45,456 bases of DNA from contig NZ_JACIZD010000019.1 in NCBI RefSeq assembly GCF_014359565.1, forward strand, positions 1 to 45,456, read 5' to 3'. Source of the DNA: Immundisolibacter sp. (GTDB lineage Bacteria; Pseudomonadota; Gammaproteobacteria; Immundisolibacterales; Immundisolibacteraceae). The notes below the pieces were generated by a model, which was not told the origin of the DNA, searched no databases, and saw only the letters and a program-made list of their open reading frames with translations. This document shows positions 22,479 to 30,886 of the stretch, in pieces. Each line of letters starts with the position of its first letter. The first letter of the stretch is position 1. The position numbers and the translations under genes are program-made.

Positions 22479-23701
22479 GCCCGAGCCTGCCGACCCCGGA
22501 ACTGCCCCGGCTGCGCCTGGGCTACATCCCGCTCACGGACGCCGCGCCGCTGGTGGTGGCGCTGGAGAATGGCCACTTCGAGCGCTTCGGGCTGGATGTG
22601 AGCCTGTCGCGCCAGCCGTCGTGGGCCACGCTGCGCGACAAGCTCGGCATCGGTCATCTGGACGGCGCGCACCTGCTGGCGCCGATGGCGCTGGCCTGTT
22701 CGCTGGGTGTGGAAGGCGTGCCGCAGCGGCTGGTGACAGCGCTCAGTCTTGGCCTGGGCGGCAATGCCATCACCGTCGCCGACAACCTGTACCGGGACAT
22801 GCAGGCGGCGGCGGGCGGCCAGCCCGTGACCGCGCAGGCACTGGCCAGCGTCATCGCGCGGCGCCGGGCGGCAGGCGCCGATCCGCTGACCTTCGCGACG
22901 GTCTATCCGACCTCCAACCACACCTATCTGCTGCGCTACTGGCTGGCCGCAGCGGGCATCGACCCGGACCGTGACCTGCGCCTGATCGTGGTACCGCCGC
23001 CGCAGATGGTGCAGCGCCTGAAACAGGGCGACATCTACGGTTACTGCGTCGGCGAGCCCTGGAACACGCTGGCGGTGCGCGACGGCATCGGCTGCATCGT
23101 CGCCACCGGGCACGACGTGTGGAACAACGCGCCGGAAAAGGTGCTGGCCGTGGGCGCCGCCTGGGCGCAGCGCTACCCGGCCACGCACATGGCGCTGATC
23201 TGCGCCATCGTCGAGGCCGCCCGCTGGCTCGATGAAAGTCCCGAAAATCGCCTGCAGGCGGCGCATCTGCTGGCCGGCGCGACGTACCTGAACCTGCCGG
23301 TGGAGGTGATTGCGGCCTCGCTCAGCGGCCACCTGACGCTCGACCAGCGCGGCACGCAGCGCGAGCTGGCGGACTTTCACGTCTTTTACCGCTATGCCGC
23401 CAACTTCCCCTGGCGCTCCCATGCGCTGTGGATGCTGCGGCAAATGGTCCGCTGGGGACAGCTGCCGGCCGATGTCGATCTGCTGGCCGCGGCCCATGCC
23501 ACGTACCGCCCGGACATTTACCGGCTGGCCGCGGCCCGTCTGGGCGTGCCGGCGCCGGTCGTGGACATGAAGGCCGAGGGCGGCCATCGAGGCCCCTGGA
23601 AACTCGGTGAGGGCAACGCCGCGGTGGCGCTGGGCCCCGACCGTTTCATCGACGGGGCCGTGTTCGACCCGGCGGATGTTGGCGCGAAGATTGCTCAATA
23701 A
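22475..23701 (+). CDS. nasS: NasS, cytoplasmic nitrate sensor of the NrtA/CmpA family
   Basis: The product has 408 residues and resembles the periplasmic nitrate-binding protein NrtA encoded at 32823-34127: both share GYIPLTDAAP/GFIPLTDCAP, QPSWATLRDKL/EASWAAVRDKL, VVPPPQMV and YCVGEPWN/FCVGEPWN. Unlike NrtA it has no signal peptide or Tat motif, so it stays in the cytoplasm. This fits NasS, which binds nitrate or nitrite and then releases NasT. The order nasT-nasS with a 4-base overlap supports a stoichiometric pair. The last codons contain the sigma-54 promoter match for nirB. Confidence 0.92.
   Translation: MSPSLPTPELPRLRLGYIPLTDAAPLVVALENGHFERFGLDVSLSRQPSWATLRDKLGIGHLDGAHLLAPMALACSLGVEGVPQRLVTALSLGLGGNAITVADNLYRDMQAAAGGQPVTAQALASVIARRRAAGADPLTFATVYPTSNHTYLLRYWLAAAGIDPDRDLRLIVVPPPQMVQRLKQGDIYGYCVGEPWNTLAVRDGIGCIVATGHDVWNNAPEKVLAVGAAWAQRYPATHMALICAIVEAARWLDESPENRLQAAHLLAGATYLNLPVEVIAASLSGHLTLDQRGTQRELADFHVFYRYAANFPWRSHALWMLRQMVRWGQLPADVDLLAAAHATYRPDIYRLAAARLGVPAPVVDMKAEGGHRGPWKLGEGNAAVALGPDRFIDGAVFDPADVGAKIAQ
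23680..23695 (+). promoter_or_regulatory. Sigma-54 promoter match for nirB-nirD-nasA
   Basis: TGGCGCGAAGATTGCT matches TGGCACG-N4-TTGCW with a single mismatch. GG at 23681-23682 and GC at 23693-23694 are 10 bases apart. It sits inside the final codons of nasS. The predicted start near 23706 gives a leader of about 152 bases before nirB. Confidence 0.65.
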
Positions 23702-23713
23702 ATTCATGTAATC

Positions 23714-23755
23714 CGAATCGGCGGGGCAGCTTCTCAGAGGGCGCCCACCGATTCG
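23714..23755 (+). promoter_or_regulatory. First hairpin of the nirB leader
   Basis: Arms CGAATCGG and CCGATTCG (8 pairs) enclose a GC-rich interior with a further GGG/CCC helix. It begins only about 8 bases after the predicted transcription start. No uridine run follows, so it is not an ordinary terminator of nasS. It may be an extra structural element of the leader. Confidence 0.45.
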
Positions 23756-23783
23756 AAACCGCCCCAACGATGGAGCGGCCTGC

Positions 23784-23830
23784 GTTCGCCAAAGACGGTG
23801 AGCCGAACAGGACCCTGGTTTGTGCCAGGG
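23784..23830 (+). promoter_or_regulatory. Tandem hexaloop hairpins (ANTAR-target type) in the nirB leader
   Basis: Hairpin 1 (23784-23803) is GUUCGCC-AAAGAC-GGUGAGC: 7 pairs including two G-U pairs, with a six-base loop carrying A1 and G4, the two bases conserved in ANTAR-target loops. Hairpin 2 (23813-23830) is CCCUGG-UUUGUG-CCAGGG: six Watson-Crick pairs and a six-base loop with G4 but U1. The linker is 9 bases. No U-rich intrinsic terminator is visible between hairpin 2 and the nirB ATG at 23858. If NasT acts here it may work through another mechanism, or the terminator is not recognisable. NasT/NasS lie immediately upstream. Confidence 0.55.
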
Positions 23831-23857
23831 CGGTGTTACGCGCTTGAACCGACAGTC

Positions 23858-26800
23858 ATGGACGAACGACCCCACCTGATCGTGATCGGCAACGGCATGG
23901 CCGCCAGCCGCGCCGTGGACGAGCTGCTGGCCCGCGCGCCGCAGCGCTACCGCATCACCGTACTGGGCGCCGAACCGGCGCCCGCCTACAACCGCGTGCT
24001 GTTGTCGGCCGTGCTGGCGGGCGAGGCGGCCGCCGAGCAGCTGCGTTTGCAGCCCAAAAACGATCTGCAGGCCCACGGCGTGCGCGTGCTGACCGGTCAG
24101 CGCGTGGCAGGCATCCAGCCGCAGACGCGCCGCGTGCTGCTGGCGAATGGCGAATCGCTCACGTACGACCGCCTGCTGCTGGCAACCGGTGCCCGCGCCA
24201 CCCACCCGCCATTGCCCGGCAGCCGCCTGCCGGGCGTGATCGCCTTTCGCACCCTGAGCCACCTCGAACGCCTGCAGGACGCCTGCGCGGCCGGCGGCGA
24301 GGCAGTGGTGGTCGGCGGCGGGCTGCTGGGCCTGGAAACCGCCGCCGGTCTGGCCCGCCAGGGCATGGCCGTCACGGTACTGCACGCGGCCGGCCATCTG
24401 CTGAACCGCCAGCTCGACCCGCTCGCCGCGGCCATCCTGCAAACGCAGCTCGAAGCCCGCGGCATCCGCTTCGAATTGAACGCCCGCGCCGAGGCGCTGC
24501 TGGGCGAGCAGCACGTTGAAGCCGTCCGGCTGGCCGATGGCCGCGAGTTGCCGGCGCGGCTGGTGGTGTTCGCGGTCGGTATCAGCCCGCGCGCCGAACT
24601 GGCCCGCGAGGCCGGGCTCGCCTGCAACCGCGGCGTGCTGGTCGACGACGCACTGGCCACCTCCGATCCGCACATCGACGCCGTCGGCGAGTGCGCCGAG
24701 CACCGCGGCATCAGCTACGGCGTGGTGGCGCCGGTCCACGAGCAGGCGGCGGTGTGGGCGCGGCGCATGGCCGGCGACGACAGCGCGCTCTATGTCGGCT
24801 CGGTGGTGTCCGCTCAGCTGAAGGTCAGTGGCATCGACGTGTTCTCCAGCGGCGACCTCGACGCGCCCGATACGGACGATCTGGTGCTGCGCGACCCCAC
24901 GGCCGGCGTGTACCGGCGCCTGCTGCTGGCCGGCCCCCGCGTAGTAGGCGCGGTGCTGGTCGGCGACGTGTCGGACGGCCCCTGGTTTCAGCAACTCATC
25001 GCTTCCCGAACCGACGTTTCTGCCGCCCGCGAGGTGCTGCTGTTTGGTCGGTCGTTGGCCGAGCCGCGACTGGCGGACGGCGTTTCCCCATCGTCCTGCG
25101 AGGACAAAGCCATGCAAAAGACGCGACTGGTAGTGATCGGCAACGGCATGGTCGGCCAGCATCTGGTGGACACGCTGGCAGAAACGGCGGCCGACCGCTT
25201 CGAGCTCACCGTCTGCGGCGAGGAAACGCGTCCGGCCTACGACCGCGTGCACCTGAGCGAGTATTTCGGCGAGAAATCCGCGGCTGAACTGGCCCTGACC
25301 ACGCCGGATTTCTACGCCAGGCATGGCTTCACCCTGCGTACCGCCACGCCGGTGACGGCCATCGACCGCGCCGCGCGCAGCGTGACGACCGCTGCCGGCG
25401 AGGAACTGGCCTACGACAAGCTGGTGATCGCCAGCGGCTCGTTTCCGTTCGTGCCGCCGGTGCCGGGCCGCGAACGGCCGGGCTGTTTCGTGTACCGCAC
25501 GCTCGATGACTTGGACGCCATCCGCGCCAGCGCGCAGGGCGCGCGGGTCGGCGTGGTGGTCGGCGGTGGCCTGCTGGGCCTCGAGGCGGCCAATGCGCTC
25601 AAGGCCCTGGGGCTGGAGGCGCACGTCGTGGAGTTCGCCCCGCAGCTGATGGGTGTGCAGCTCGACGCCGGTGGCGGCGCCGTGCTGCGGCGCAAGGTCG
25701 AGGCGCTTGGCGTGCGCGTGCACACCGGGCGCAACACGCGCGAAATCGTGGACGGCGAAGCCTGCCGTCACCGCATGGTGTTCGCCGACGGCGAGCACCT
25801 GGAAACGGATCTGATCGTGTTCTCGGCCGGCATCCGCCCGCGCGACGAACTGGCCCGCGGTTGTGGTCTGGAAGTCGGCGAGCGCGGCGGCATCGTGGTC
25901 GACGACCAGTGCCGCACCTCGGACCCGGACATCTACGCCATCGGCGAGTGCGCGCTGTGGAGCGGGCGCATCTACGGCCTGGTGGCGCCCGGCTATCAGA
26001 TGGCCAAGACCGCGGCGGCCGACCTGTGCGGCGGCGAGGCCAGCTTCACCGGCGCCGACATGAGCACCAAGCTGAAACTGCTCGGCGTGGACGTGGGCAG
26101 CATCGGCGACGCCCACGCCAGGACGCCCGGCGCGCTGTGCTACACCTATCAGGACGACCAGGCGGGCGTGTACAAGAAGCTGGTGGTCGACGGCGATGGA
26201 AAGCGCCTGCTGGGCGCGGTGCTGGTCGGCGACGCCGCCGACTACGGCGGCCTGCTGCAGTACTGCCTGAACGGCATCGAGCTGCCGGCGCAGCCGCAGG
26301 CGCTGATCCTGCCGGACAGCGGCGGCGCCAAACCGGCCTTCGGACCCGACAAGCTGCCGGCCACGGCGCAGATCTGCTCCTGCCACGACGTGAGCAAGGG
26401 CGCACTGGTGGCCGCCATCGACGGCGGCTGCACCACGGTGGCGGAACTGAAAACCTGCACCAAGGCCGGCACCGGCTGCGGCGGCTGCGTGCCGCTGGTC
26501 AAATCCCTGCTGGAGCTGGAGCTCAAAAAGCGCGGCCTGGAGGTCAACACCGACCTGTGCGAGCACTTCCCCTACACGCGCCAGGATCTGTACAACCTGG
26601 TGCGCATGGGCCGGATCGAGACCTTCGACGCGCTGCTGGAAAAACACGGCCGCGGCCGCGGCTGCGACATCTGCAAGCCCACCGTGGCCGCCATCCTGGC
26701 CGCCTGCTGGAACGAATATGTCCTGAAGCCCGCCCACGAGGGCCTGCAGGACAGCAACGACCGCTTCCTGGCCAACCTGCAAAAGGACGGCACCTATTCG

Positions 26801-27640
26801 GTCATCCCGCGCGTGCCGGGCGGCGAGATCACGCCGGACAAGCTGATCGTGCTGGGCGAGGTGGCCAAGGAGTTCGACCTCTACACCAAGATCACCGGCG
26901 GCCAGCGCATCGACCTGCTGGGCGCCCGGGTGGATCAACTGCCGGCCATCTGGCGGCGGCTGGTCGATGCCGGCTTCGAGTCCGGCCACGCCTACGCCAA
27001 GGCGTTGCGCACGGTCAAATCCTGCGTCGGCAGCACGTGGTGCCGTTATGGCGTGGACGACAGCGTGGGTCTGGCGATCGAACTGGAGGAACGCTACAAG
27101 GGCCTGCGCTCGCCGCACAAGCTCAAGTTCGCCGTGTCCGGCTGCACCCGCGAATGCGCCGAGGCGCAAAGCAAGGACGTCGGCGTGATCGCCACCGAGC
27201 ACGGCTGGAACCTGTACATCTGCGGCAACGGCGGCATGAAGCCGCGCCACGCCGACCTGTTCGCCACCGCGCTCGATAAATCGACGCTGATCCGCTACAT
27301 CGACCGCTTCCTGATGTTCTACATCCGCACCGCCGACCGCCTGCAGCGCACCTCGGTGTGGCTGGACAACCTGGAAGGCGGCATCGACTACGTACGCGAG
27401 GTGGTCATCGACGATCGCCTGGGCCTGGGCGCCGAGCTGGAAGCCGAAATGGGCCACGTCATCGACACCTACGAGTGCGAGTGGAAAAGGACCGTCGATG
27501 ATCCGGACCGCCTGCGCCGTTTCCGCGCCTTCGTGAACAGCGACACGCCGGACGAGACGATCCGCTTCGTGCGGGAGCGCGGCCAGCCGCGCCCGGCCCG
27601 GGCCGACGAGCGCGCCACCGCGGCGGCCGATCATGGCTGA
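23858..27640 (+). CDS. nirB: Fused FAD/NAD(P) reductase - nitrite reductase large subunit (NirB)
   Basis: The product has 1260 residues. Residues 1 to about 400 form a complete pyridine-nucleotide disulfide-type reductase (LIVIGNGMAASRAVDELL, then AVVVGGGLLGLETAAGLA). Residues 419-1260 are a full-length NirB: a second FAD site (LVVIGNGMVGQHLVD), NADH site (VGVVVGGGLLGLEAANAL), BFD-type [2Fe-2S] cysteines (ICSCHDV, CTKAGTGCGGC), and the sirohaem/[4Fe-4S] ligands C1056, C1062, C1096 and C1100 (CVGSTWCRYG, CTREC). No stop separates the parts. An ATG at 25112 with AGGAC upstream could also give NirB alone. NirB-NirD reduces nitrite to ammonium with NADH. The extra module may deliver electrons to NasA, as NasC does elsewhere; this is inference. 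The ATG at 23858 has no strong ribosome binding site; an earlier GTG at 23798 would overlap the leader hairpins. Confidence 0.92.
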   Translation: MDERPHLIVIGNGMAASRAVDELLARAPQRYRITVLGAEPAPAYNRVLLSAVLAGEAAAEQLRLQPKNDLQAHGVRVLTGQRVAGIQPQTRRVLLANGESLTYDRLLLATGARATHPPLPGSRLPGVIAFRTLSHLERLQDACAAGGEAVVVGGGLLGLETAAGLARQGMAVTVLHAAGHLLNRQLDPLAAAILQTQLEARGIRFELNARAEALLGEQHVEAVRLADGRELPARLVVFAVGISPRAELAREAGLACNRGVLVDDALATSDPHIDAVGECAEHRGISYGVVAPVHEQAAVWARRMAGDDSALYVGSVVSAQLKVSGIDVFSSGDLDAPDTDDLVLRDPTAGVYRRLLLAGPRVVGAVLVGDVSDGPWFQQLIASRTDVSAAREVLLFGRSLAEPRLADGVSPSSCEDKAMQKTRLVVIGNGMVGQHLVDTLAETAADRFELTVCGEETRPAYDRVHLSEYFGEKSAAELALTTPDFYARHGFTLRTATPVTAIDRAARSVTTAAGEELAYDKLVIASGSFPFVPPVPGRERPGCFVYRTLDDLDAIRASAQGARVGVVVGGGLLGLEAANALKALGLEAHVVEFAPQLMGVQLDAGGGAVLRRKVEALGVRVHTGRNTREIVDGEACRHRMVFADGEHLETDLIVFSAGIRPRDELARGCGLEVGERGGIVVDDQCRTSDPDIYAIGECALWSGRIYGLVAPGYQMAKTAAADLCGGEASFTGADMSTKLKLLGVDVGSIGDAHARTPGALCYTYQDDQAGVYKKLVVDGDGKRLLGAVLVGDAADYGGLLQYCLNGIELPAQPQALILPDSGGAKPAFGPDKLPATAQICSCHDVSKGALVAAIDGGCTTVAELKTCTKAGTGCGGCVPLVKSLLELELKKRGLEVNTDLCEHFPYTRQDLYNLVRMGRIETFDALLEKHGRGRGCDICKPTVAAILAACWNEYVLKPAHEGLQDSNDRFLANLQKDGTYSVIPRVPGGEITPDKLIVLGEVAKEFDLYTKITGGQRIDLLGARVDQLPAIWRRLVDAGFESGHAYAKALRTVKSCVGSTWCRYGVDDSVGLAIELEERYKGLRSPHKLKFAVSGCTRECAEAQSKDVGVIATEHGWNLYICGNGGMKPRHADLFATALDKSTLIRYIDRFLMFYIRTADRLQRTSVWLDNLEGGIDYVREVVIDDRLGLGAELEAEMGHVIDTYECEWKRTVDDPDRLRRFRAFVNSDTPDETIRFVRERGQPRPARADERATAAADHG

Positions 27641-28016
27641 CGGCGCCGCCCTGCAACTCGACCCGAGTGTGGATGCAATGTGGATCGACGTATGCGCCGT
27701 GCAGGATCTGCCCCGCAACGCCGGCGCGGCGGCGCGCGTGGCCGGCCGGCAGGTGGCGATCTTCTACCTGCCGGCCGAGATACCCGCCGTTTACGCCCTC
27801 GACAACTGGGACCCGCTGGGTGAGGCCGCCGTGCTGGCGCGCGGCATCGTCGGCGATCTGGGCGGGCAGCTGGTGGTGGCCTCGCCGCTGTACAAGCAGC
27901 ATTTCCGGCTCCTCGACGGCCAGTGCCTGGAAGACCCGGCGGTGCGCGTGGCCAGCTACCCGGTGCGCCTGGACGGCGATCGGGTGTTGGTAGGCATGCC
28001 GGGCGCAGACCCGTGA
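27633..28016 (+). CDS. nirD: Nitrite reductase (NADH) small subunit
   Basis: The product has 127 residues with a Rieske-like fold pattern (WIDVCAVQDLPRNAG, VYALDNWDPLGEAAVLARGI, VVASPLYKQHFRLLDGQC). The Rieske cysteine/histidine iron ligands are replaced, as in NirD generally, so no cluster is expected. It partners with NirB in assimilatory nitrite reduction. The ATG overlaps the end of nirB by 8 bases, and the stop overlaps the nasA GTG, so the three genes form one coupled operon. Confidence 0.93.
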   Translation: MADGAALQLDPSVDAMWIDVCAVQDLPRNAGAAARVAGRQVAIFYLPAEIPAVYALDNWDPLGEAAVLARGIVGDLGGQLVVASPLYKQHFRLLDGQCLEDPAVRVASYPVRLDGDRVLVGMPGADP

Positions 28017-30673
28017 ACGGCCCGGTGCGCACCACCTGCCCATACTGCGGTGTCGGCTGCGGCGTGCTGGCCACGCCCGATGGCACAGGCGGTGCGGCCA
28101 TCGCCGGGGATCCGCAGCATCCGGCCAATCTGGGCCGTTTGTGCTCCAAGGGCGCGGCGCTGGGCGAGACGCTGGACCTGGACGGCCGCCTGCTGGAGCC
28201 GTTGCTGCATGGGCAGCCGGTGTCGTGGGATCAGGCACTCGACACCGTCGCCGAGGGCTTCGCGTCCGTCATCGCCGAGCACGGCCCGCAGGCGGTCGCC
28301 TTCTACGTCTCCGGCCAGCTGCTGAACGAGGACTACTACGTCGCCAACAAGCTGATGAAAGGCTTCATCGGCAGCAACAACATCGACACCAACTCGCGCC
28401 TGTGCATGGCCTCCAGCGTGGCCGGCCACGTCCGGGCGTTCGGGGCCGACACCGTGCCCGGTTGCTACGAGGACCTGGAACAGTGCGAGCTGCTGTTGCT
28501 GGTCGGCAGCAACACCGCCTGGTGCCATCCGGTGCTCTACCAGCGCATCCGCGCCGCCAGGGCCGCCCGGCCCGGCTTGCGCGTGGTGGTGATCGACCCG
28601 CGCCGCACACCGACCTGCGACATCGCCGATCTGCACCTGCCGCTGGCGCCGGGCAGCGACGTGGCGCTGTTCAACGGCCTGCTGGCGGCACTGGCCGATG
28701 CCGGCGCGGTGGACCGGGACTATGTGGTGGCCCATGTGGACGGCTTCGATGCTGCATTGGCAGCGGCGCATGCGGATGCGCCGGATGTGGCCGCGGTCGC
28801 CGCCGCGTGCGGGCTCGATCCGGCCGACGTGCAGACCCTGTTCGACTGGTTCATGGCCACCGACAAGACGGTCACCGTCTACTCGCAGGGCGTCAACCAG
28901 TCCACGGCCGGCACCGACAAGGTCAACGCCATCATCAACTGTCACCTGGCCACCGGCCGCATCGGCCGGCCGGGCATGGGGCCGCTGTCGTTCACCGGTC
29001 AGCCGAACGCCATGGGCGGGCGCGAGGTGGGCGGCCTGGTCAACGCGCTGGCCTGTCATCTGGATTTGGCGAATGCCGACCACCGCGCGCAGGTGGCGCA
29101 GTTCTGGGGCGGCGGGCCGATTGCCCACGCGCCGGGCCACAAGGCGGTCGATCTGTTTCGCGCCATCGAGGCCGGGCAGGTGCGCGCGGTGTGGATCATG
29201 GGCACCAACCCGCTGGTCAGCCTGCCGGAAGCGGACCGCTTCCGGGCCGCGCTCGCCGGCTGCGAACTGGTGGTCGTCAGCGACTGCGTGCGTCATACCG
29301 ACACCACAGCGCTGGCGCACGTGCTGCTTCCGGCGCTGGCCTGGGGCGAGAAAAGCGGCACGGTGACCAACAGCGAGCGGCGGCTGTCGCGCCAGCGGGC
29401 GTTTCTGCCGCCGCCGGGCCAGGCGCGGGCGGACTGGTGGGCGCTGTGCGAAGTGGGCAAGCGCCTGGGTCACGCCGGCTTCGGCTTTGCCGACGAGGCA
29501 GAAGTCTTCGACGAGTACGCGCGTCTGTCGGCCCTGGCCGGGCGGGCAGGTAGGGATTTCGACATCAGCGCGCTGGCGGGTCTGGGCCGGGCGGGGTTCG
29601 ACGCCCTGGAGCCCGTGCAATGGCCGGTGAGCGCCAGGCAGCCGGCCGGCACGCCGCGTTTGTTGGGCGACGGACAGTTTTTCACGCCGACCGGGCGCGG
29701 TCGCATGGTGGCCGTGACCCAGTGCGCTGCGGTCGACCAGCCGAATGCCGACTACCCGCTGCTGCTCAACACCGGCCGCGTGCGCGACCACTGGCACACG
29801 CTGACCCGCACCGGCAAATCGGCGCGCCTGTCCGCCCACATGCCGGAGCCGCGCCTGGATCTGCATCCGGATGATGCTGCCCGGCTAGGAGTAGAGGCGG
29901 GCGGTTTCGCGCGCGTGACGAGCCGCCACGGGCAGTGCGTGGTGCGCGCCGCCATCGATCCTGGCCAGCGTCTGGGCAGCGTGTTCCTGCCGATGCACTG
30001 GAGTCACAGCTTCGCCAGCACCGGCCCGGCCGATGCGCTGGTCGGCGCGCATCTGGACCCGATCTCCGGCCAGCCGGAGTTCAAGCACACCCCGGTGCGC
30101 GTACAGGGGGTGTCACTGCCGTGGCGCGCGCTGCTGCTGACGCGGTCTGAGCTCAGGCCGCGCGGCGTCGACTATTGGGCCAGTGCCCGTGCCGCCGATT
30201 GCTGGAGGCACCAGCTGGCTGCGAGCTGCGCGCCGGCCGACAGCGCCGCCTGGCTGCGCGAATTGCCCGGCGTCGATCCGGCCTGGCAGTGGCTGGAATA
30301 CCGCGACAGCGCCGGCGCCTACCGCGCGGCCGCCTTGCACGAGGGCCGGCTGATGCTGGCGCTGTTCAGCGGGCGCGATGTGGACTGGCTGGCCGGCGAC
30401 TGGCTGGTGGCGCGTTTTGGCCGCGAGCTGGCCGCCGATGAGCGCCGTCGCCTGCTGGCCGGCGTGCCGGGGGCGGGCGGTGCCGATGCCGGCCGCACCG
30501 TGTGCGCCTGCTTTCAGGTCGGCATCAACACGCTGCGCCGGGGCATCGCCGAGCAGGGTTTGAGCACCCCGGAAGCCATCGGCGCCGCGCTGAAGGCCGG
30601 TACCAACTGCGGCTCCTGCGTGCCGGAACTGCGCCAGCTGCTGGCGAGCGCCAAGGACACGCGGGCCGCCTGA
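28013..30673 (+). CDS. nasA: Assimilatory nitrate reductase, molybdopterin subunit
   Basis: The product has 886 residues. The N-terminal [4Fe-4S] site uses C9, C12, C16 and C44 (CPYCGVGC...RLCSKG). Molybdopterin-binding regions follow (NTNSRLCMASSVAGHVRAFG-like sequence and MGTNPLVSLPEADRF), with the C-terminal MopB module near VFLPMHWS. At the extreme C-terminus is a BFD-type [2Fe-2S] module (VCACFQVG...GTNCGSCVPELRQLL), as in Klebsiella-type NasA. It reduces nitrate to nitrite in the cytoplasm. The start is the GTG at 28013, overlapping the nirD stop (GTGA); a longer frame overlapping nirD is not supported. A dedicated NasC reductase gene is not present, which makes the extra module on NirB interesting. 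Confidence 0.95.
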   Translation: MNGPVRTTCPYCGVGCGVLATPDGTGGAAIAGDPQHPANLGRLCSKGAALGETLDLDGRLLEPLLHGQPVSWDQALDTVAEGFASVIAEHGPQAVAFYVSGQLLNEDYYVANKLMKGFIGSNNIDTNSRLCMASSVAGHVRAFGADTVPGCYEDLEQCELLLLVGSNTAWCHPVLYQRIRAARAARPGLRVVVIDPRRTPTCDIADLHLPLAPGSDVALFNGLLAALADAGAVDRDYVVAHVDGFDAALAAAHADAPDVAAVAAACGLDPADVQTLFDWFMATDKTVTVYSQGVNQSTAGTDKVNAIINCHLATGRIGRPGMGPLSFTGQPNAMGGREVGGLVNALACHLDLANADHRAQVAQFWGGGPIAHAPGHKAVDLFRAIEAGQVRAVWIMGTNPLVSLPEADRFRAALAGCELVVVSDCVRHTDTTALAHVLLPALAWGEKSGTVTNSERRLSRQRAFLPPPGQARADWWALCEVGKRLGHAGFGFADEAEVFDEYARLSALAGRAGRDFDISALAGLGRAGFDALEPVQWPVSARQPAGTPRLLGDGQFFTPTGRGRMVAVTQCAAVDQPNADYPLLLNTGRVRDHWHTLTRTGKSARLSAHMPEPRLDLHPDDAARLGVEAGGFARVTSRHGQCVVRAAIDPGQRLGSVFLPMHWSHSFASTGPADALVGAHLDPISGQPEFKHTPVRVQGVSLPWRALLLTRSELRPRGVDYWASARAADCWRHQLAASCAPADSAAWLRELPGVDPAWQWLEYRDSAGAYRAAALHEGRLMLALFSGRDVDWLAGDWLVARFGRELAADERRRLLAGVPGAGGADAGRTVCACFQVGINTLRRGIAEQGLSTPEAIGAALKAGTNCGSCVPELRQLLASAKDTRAA

Positions 30674-30711
30674 GCGGCTTGCTCGCGGGCCAGCGACCGG
30701 TCGCCGGGAGC

Positions 30712-30727
30712 TGGCCCAGTTATTGCT
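30712..30727 (+). promoter_or_regulatory. Sigma-54 promoter match for the porin gene
   Basis: TGGCCCAGTTATTGCT has a perfect -12 (TTGCT) and TGGC at -24, with GG at 30713-30714 and GC at 30725-30726, 10 bases apart. The predicted start is 30738, exactly the first base of the first leader hairpin. It lies 38 bases after the nasA stop. Confidence 0.6.
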
Positions 30728-30737
30728 GAATGCCAGC

Positions 30738-30790
30738 TGGCTGCGACGCTGCAGCCACGGGGTTCGCCCCAACCGACGCGCGGTCGCGTC
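30738..30790 (+). promoter_or_regulatory. Candidate ANTAR-target hairpins in the porin leader
   Basis: Hairpin 1 (30738-30757) is UGGCUGC-GACGCU-GCAGCCA: seven Watson-Crick pairs with a six-base loop carrying G4. Hairpin 2 (30775-30790) is GACGC-GCGGUC-GCGUC, also a six-base loop with G4. Both loops have G instead of A at position 1, a departure from the usual A1/G4 pattern. A small GGGG-UUCG-CCCC hairpin (30760-30770 area) lies between them. An intrinsic terminator follows at 30806. The arrangement matches an antitermination leader. Confidence 0.5.
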
Positions 30791-30805
30791 ACGCAACGAC
30801 AACGA

Positions 30806-30843
30806 GGTCGTACCTGCCAACAGGCGGGTGCGGCCTTTTTTTT
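30806..30843 (+). terminator. Intrinsic terminator in the porin leader
   Basis: A 13-pair stem (GGUCGUACCUGCC with GGCGGGUGCGGCC, including four G-U pairs) closes an AACA loop and is followed by eight uridines (30836-30843). The porin ATG at 30887 lies 43 bases downstream, so this is a leader attenuator for the porin as well as a stop for transcripts from nasA. Confidence 0.85.
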
Positions 30844-30886
30844 GTGCCCGCTGAAAGGCGGGCGCGTTCATATCAGGGATGGAAGC

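Noticed and set aside
23714-23755. Intrinsic terminator of nasS
   Set aside because: The stem is good but no U-tract follows, and it lies downstream of the predicted nirB transcription start, so it was kept only as a leader hairpin.
22415-27718. Very long minus-strand open frame (1767 codons) opposite nasS and nirB
   Set aside because: It is an antisense shadow of GC-rich genes: the peptide is rich in Ala, Arg, Gly, Gln and His, has no motifs, and covers clear nasS/nirB coding sequence. Similar antisense frames opposite gltB, gltD, hemE, priA and nasA were rejected for the same reason.
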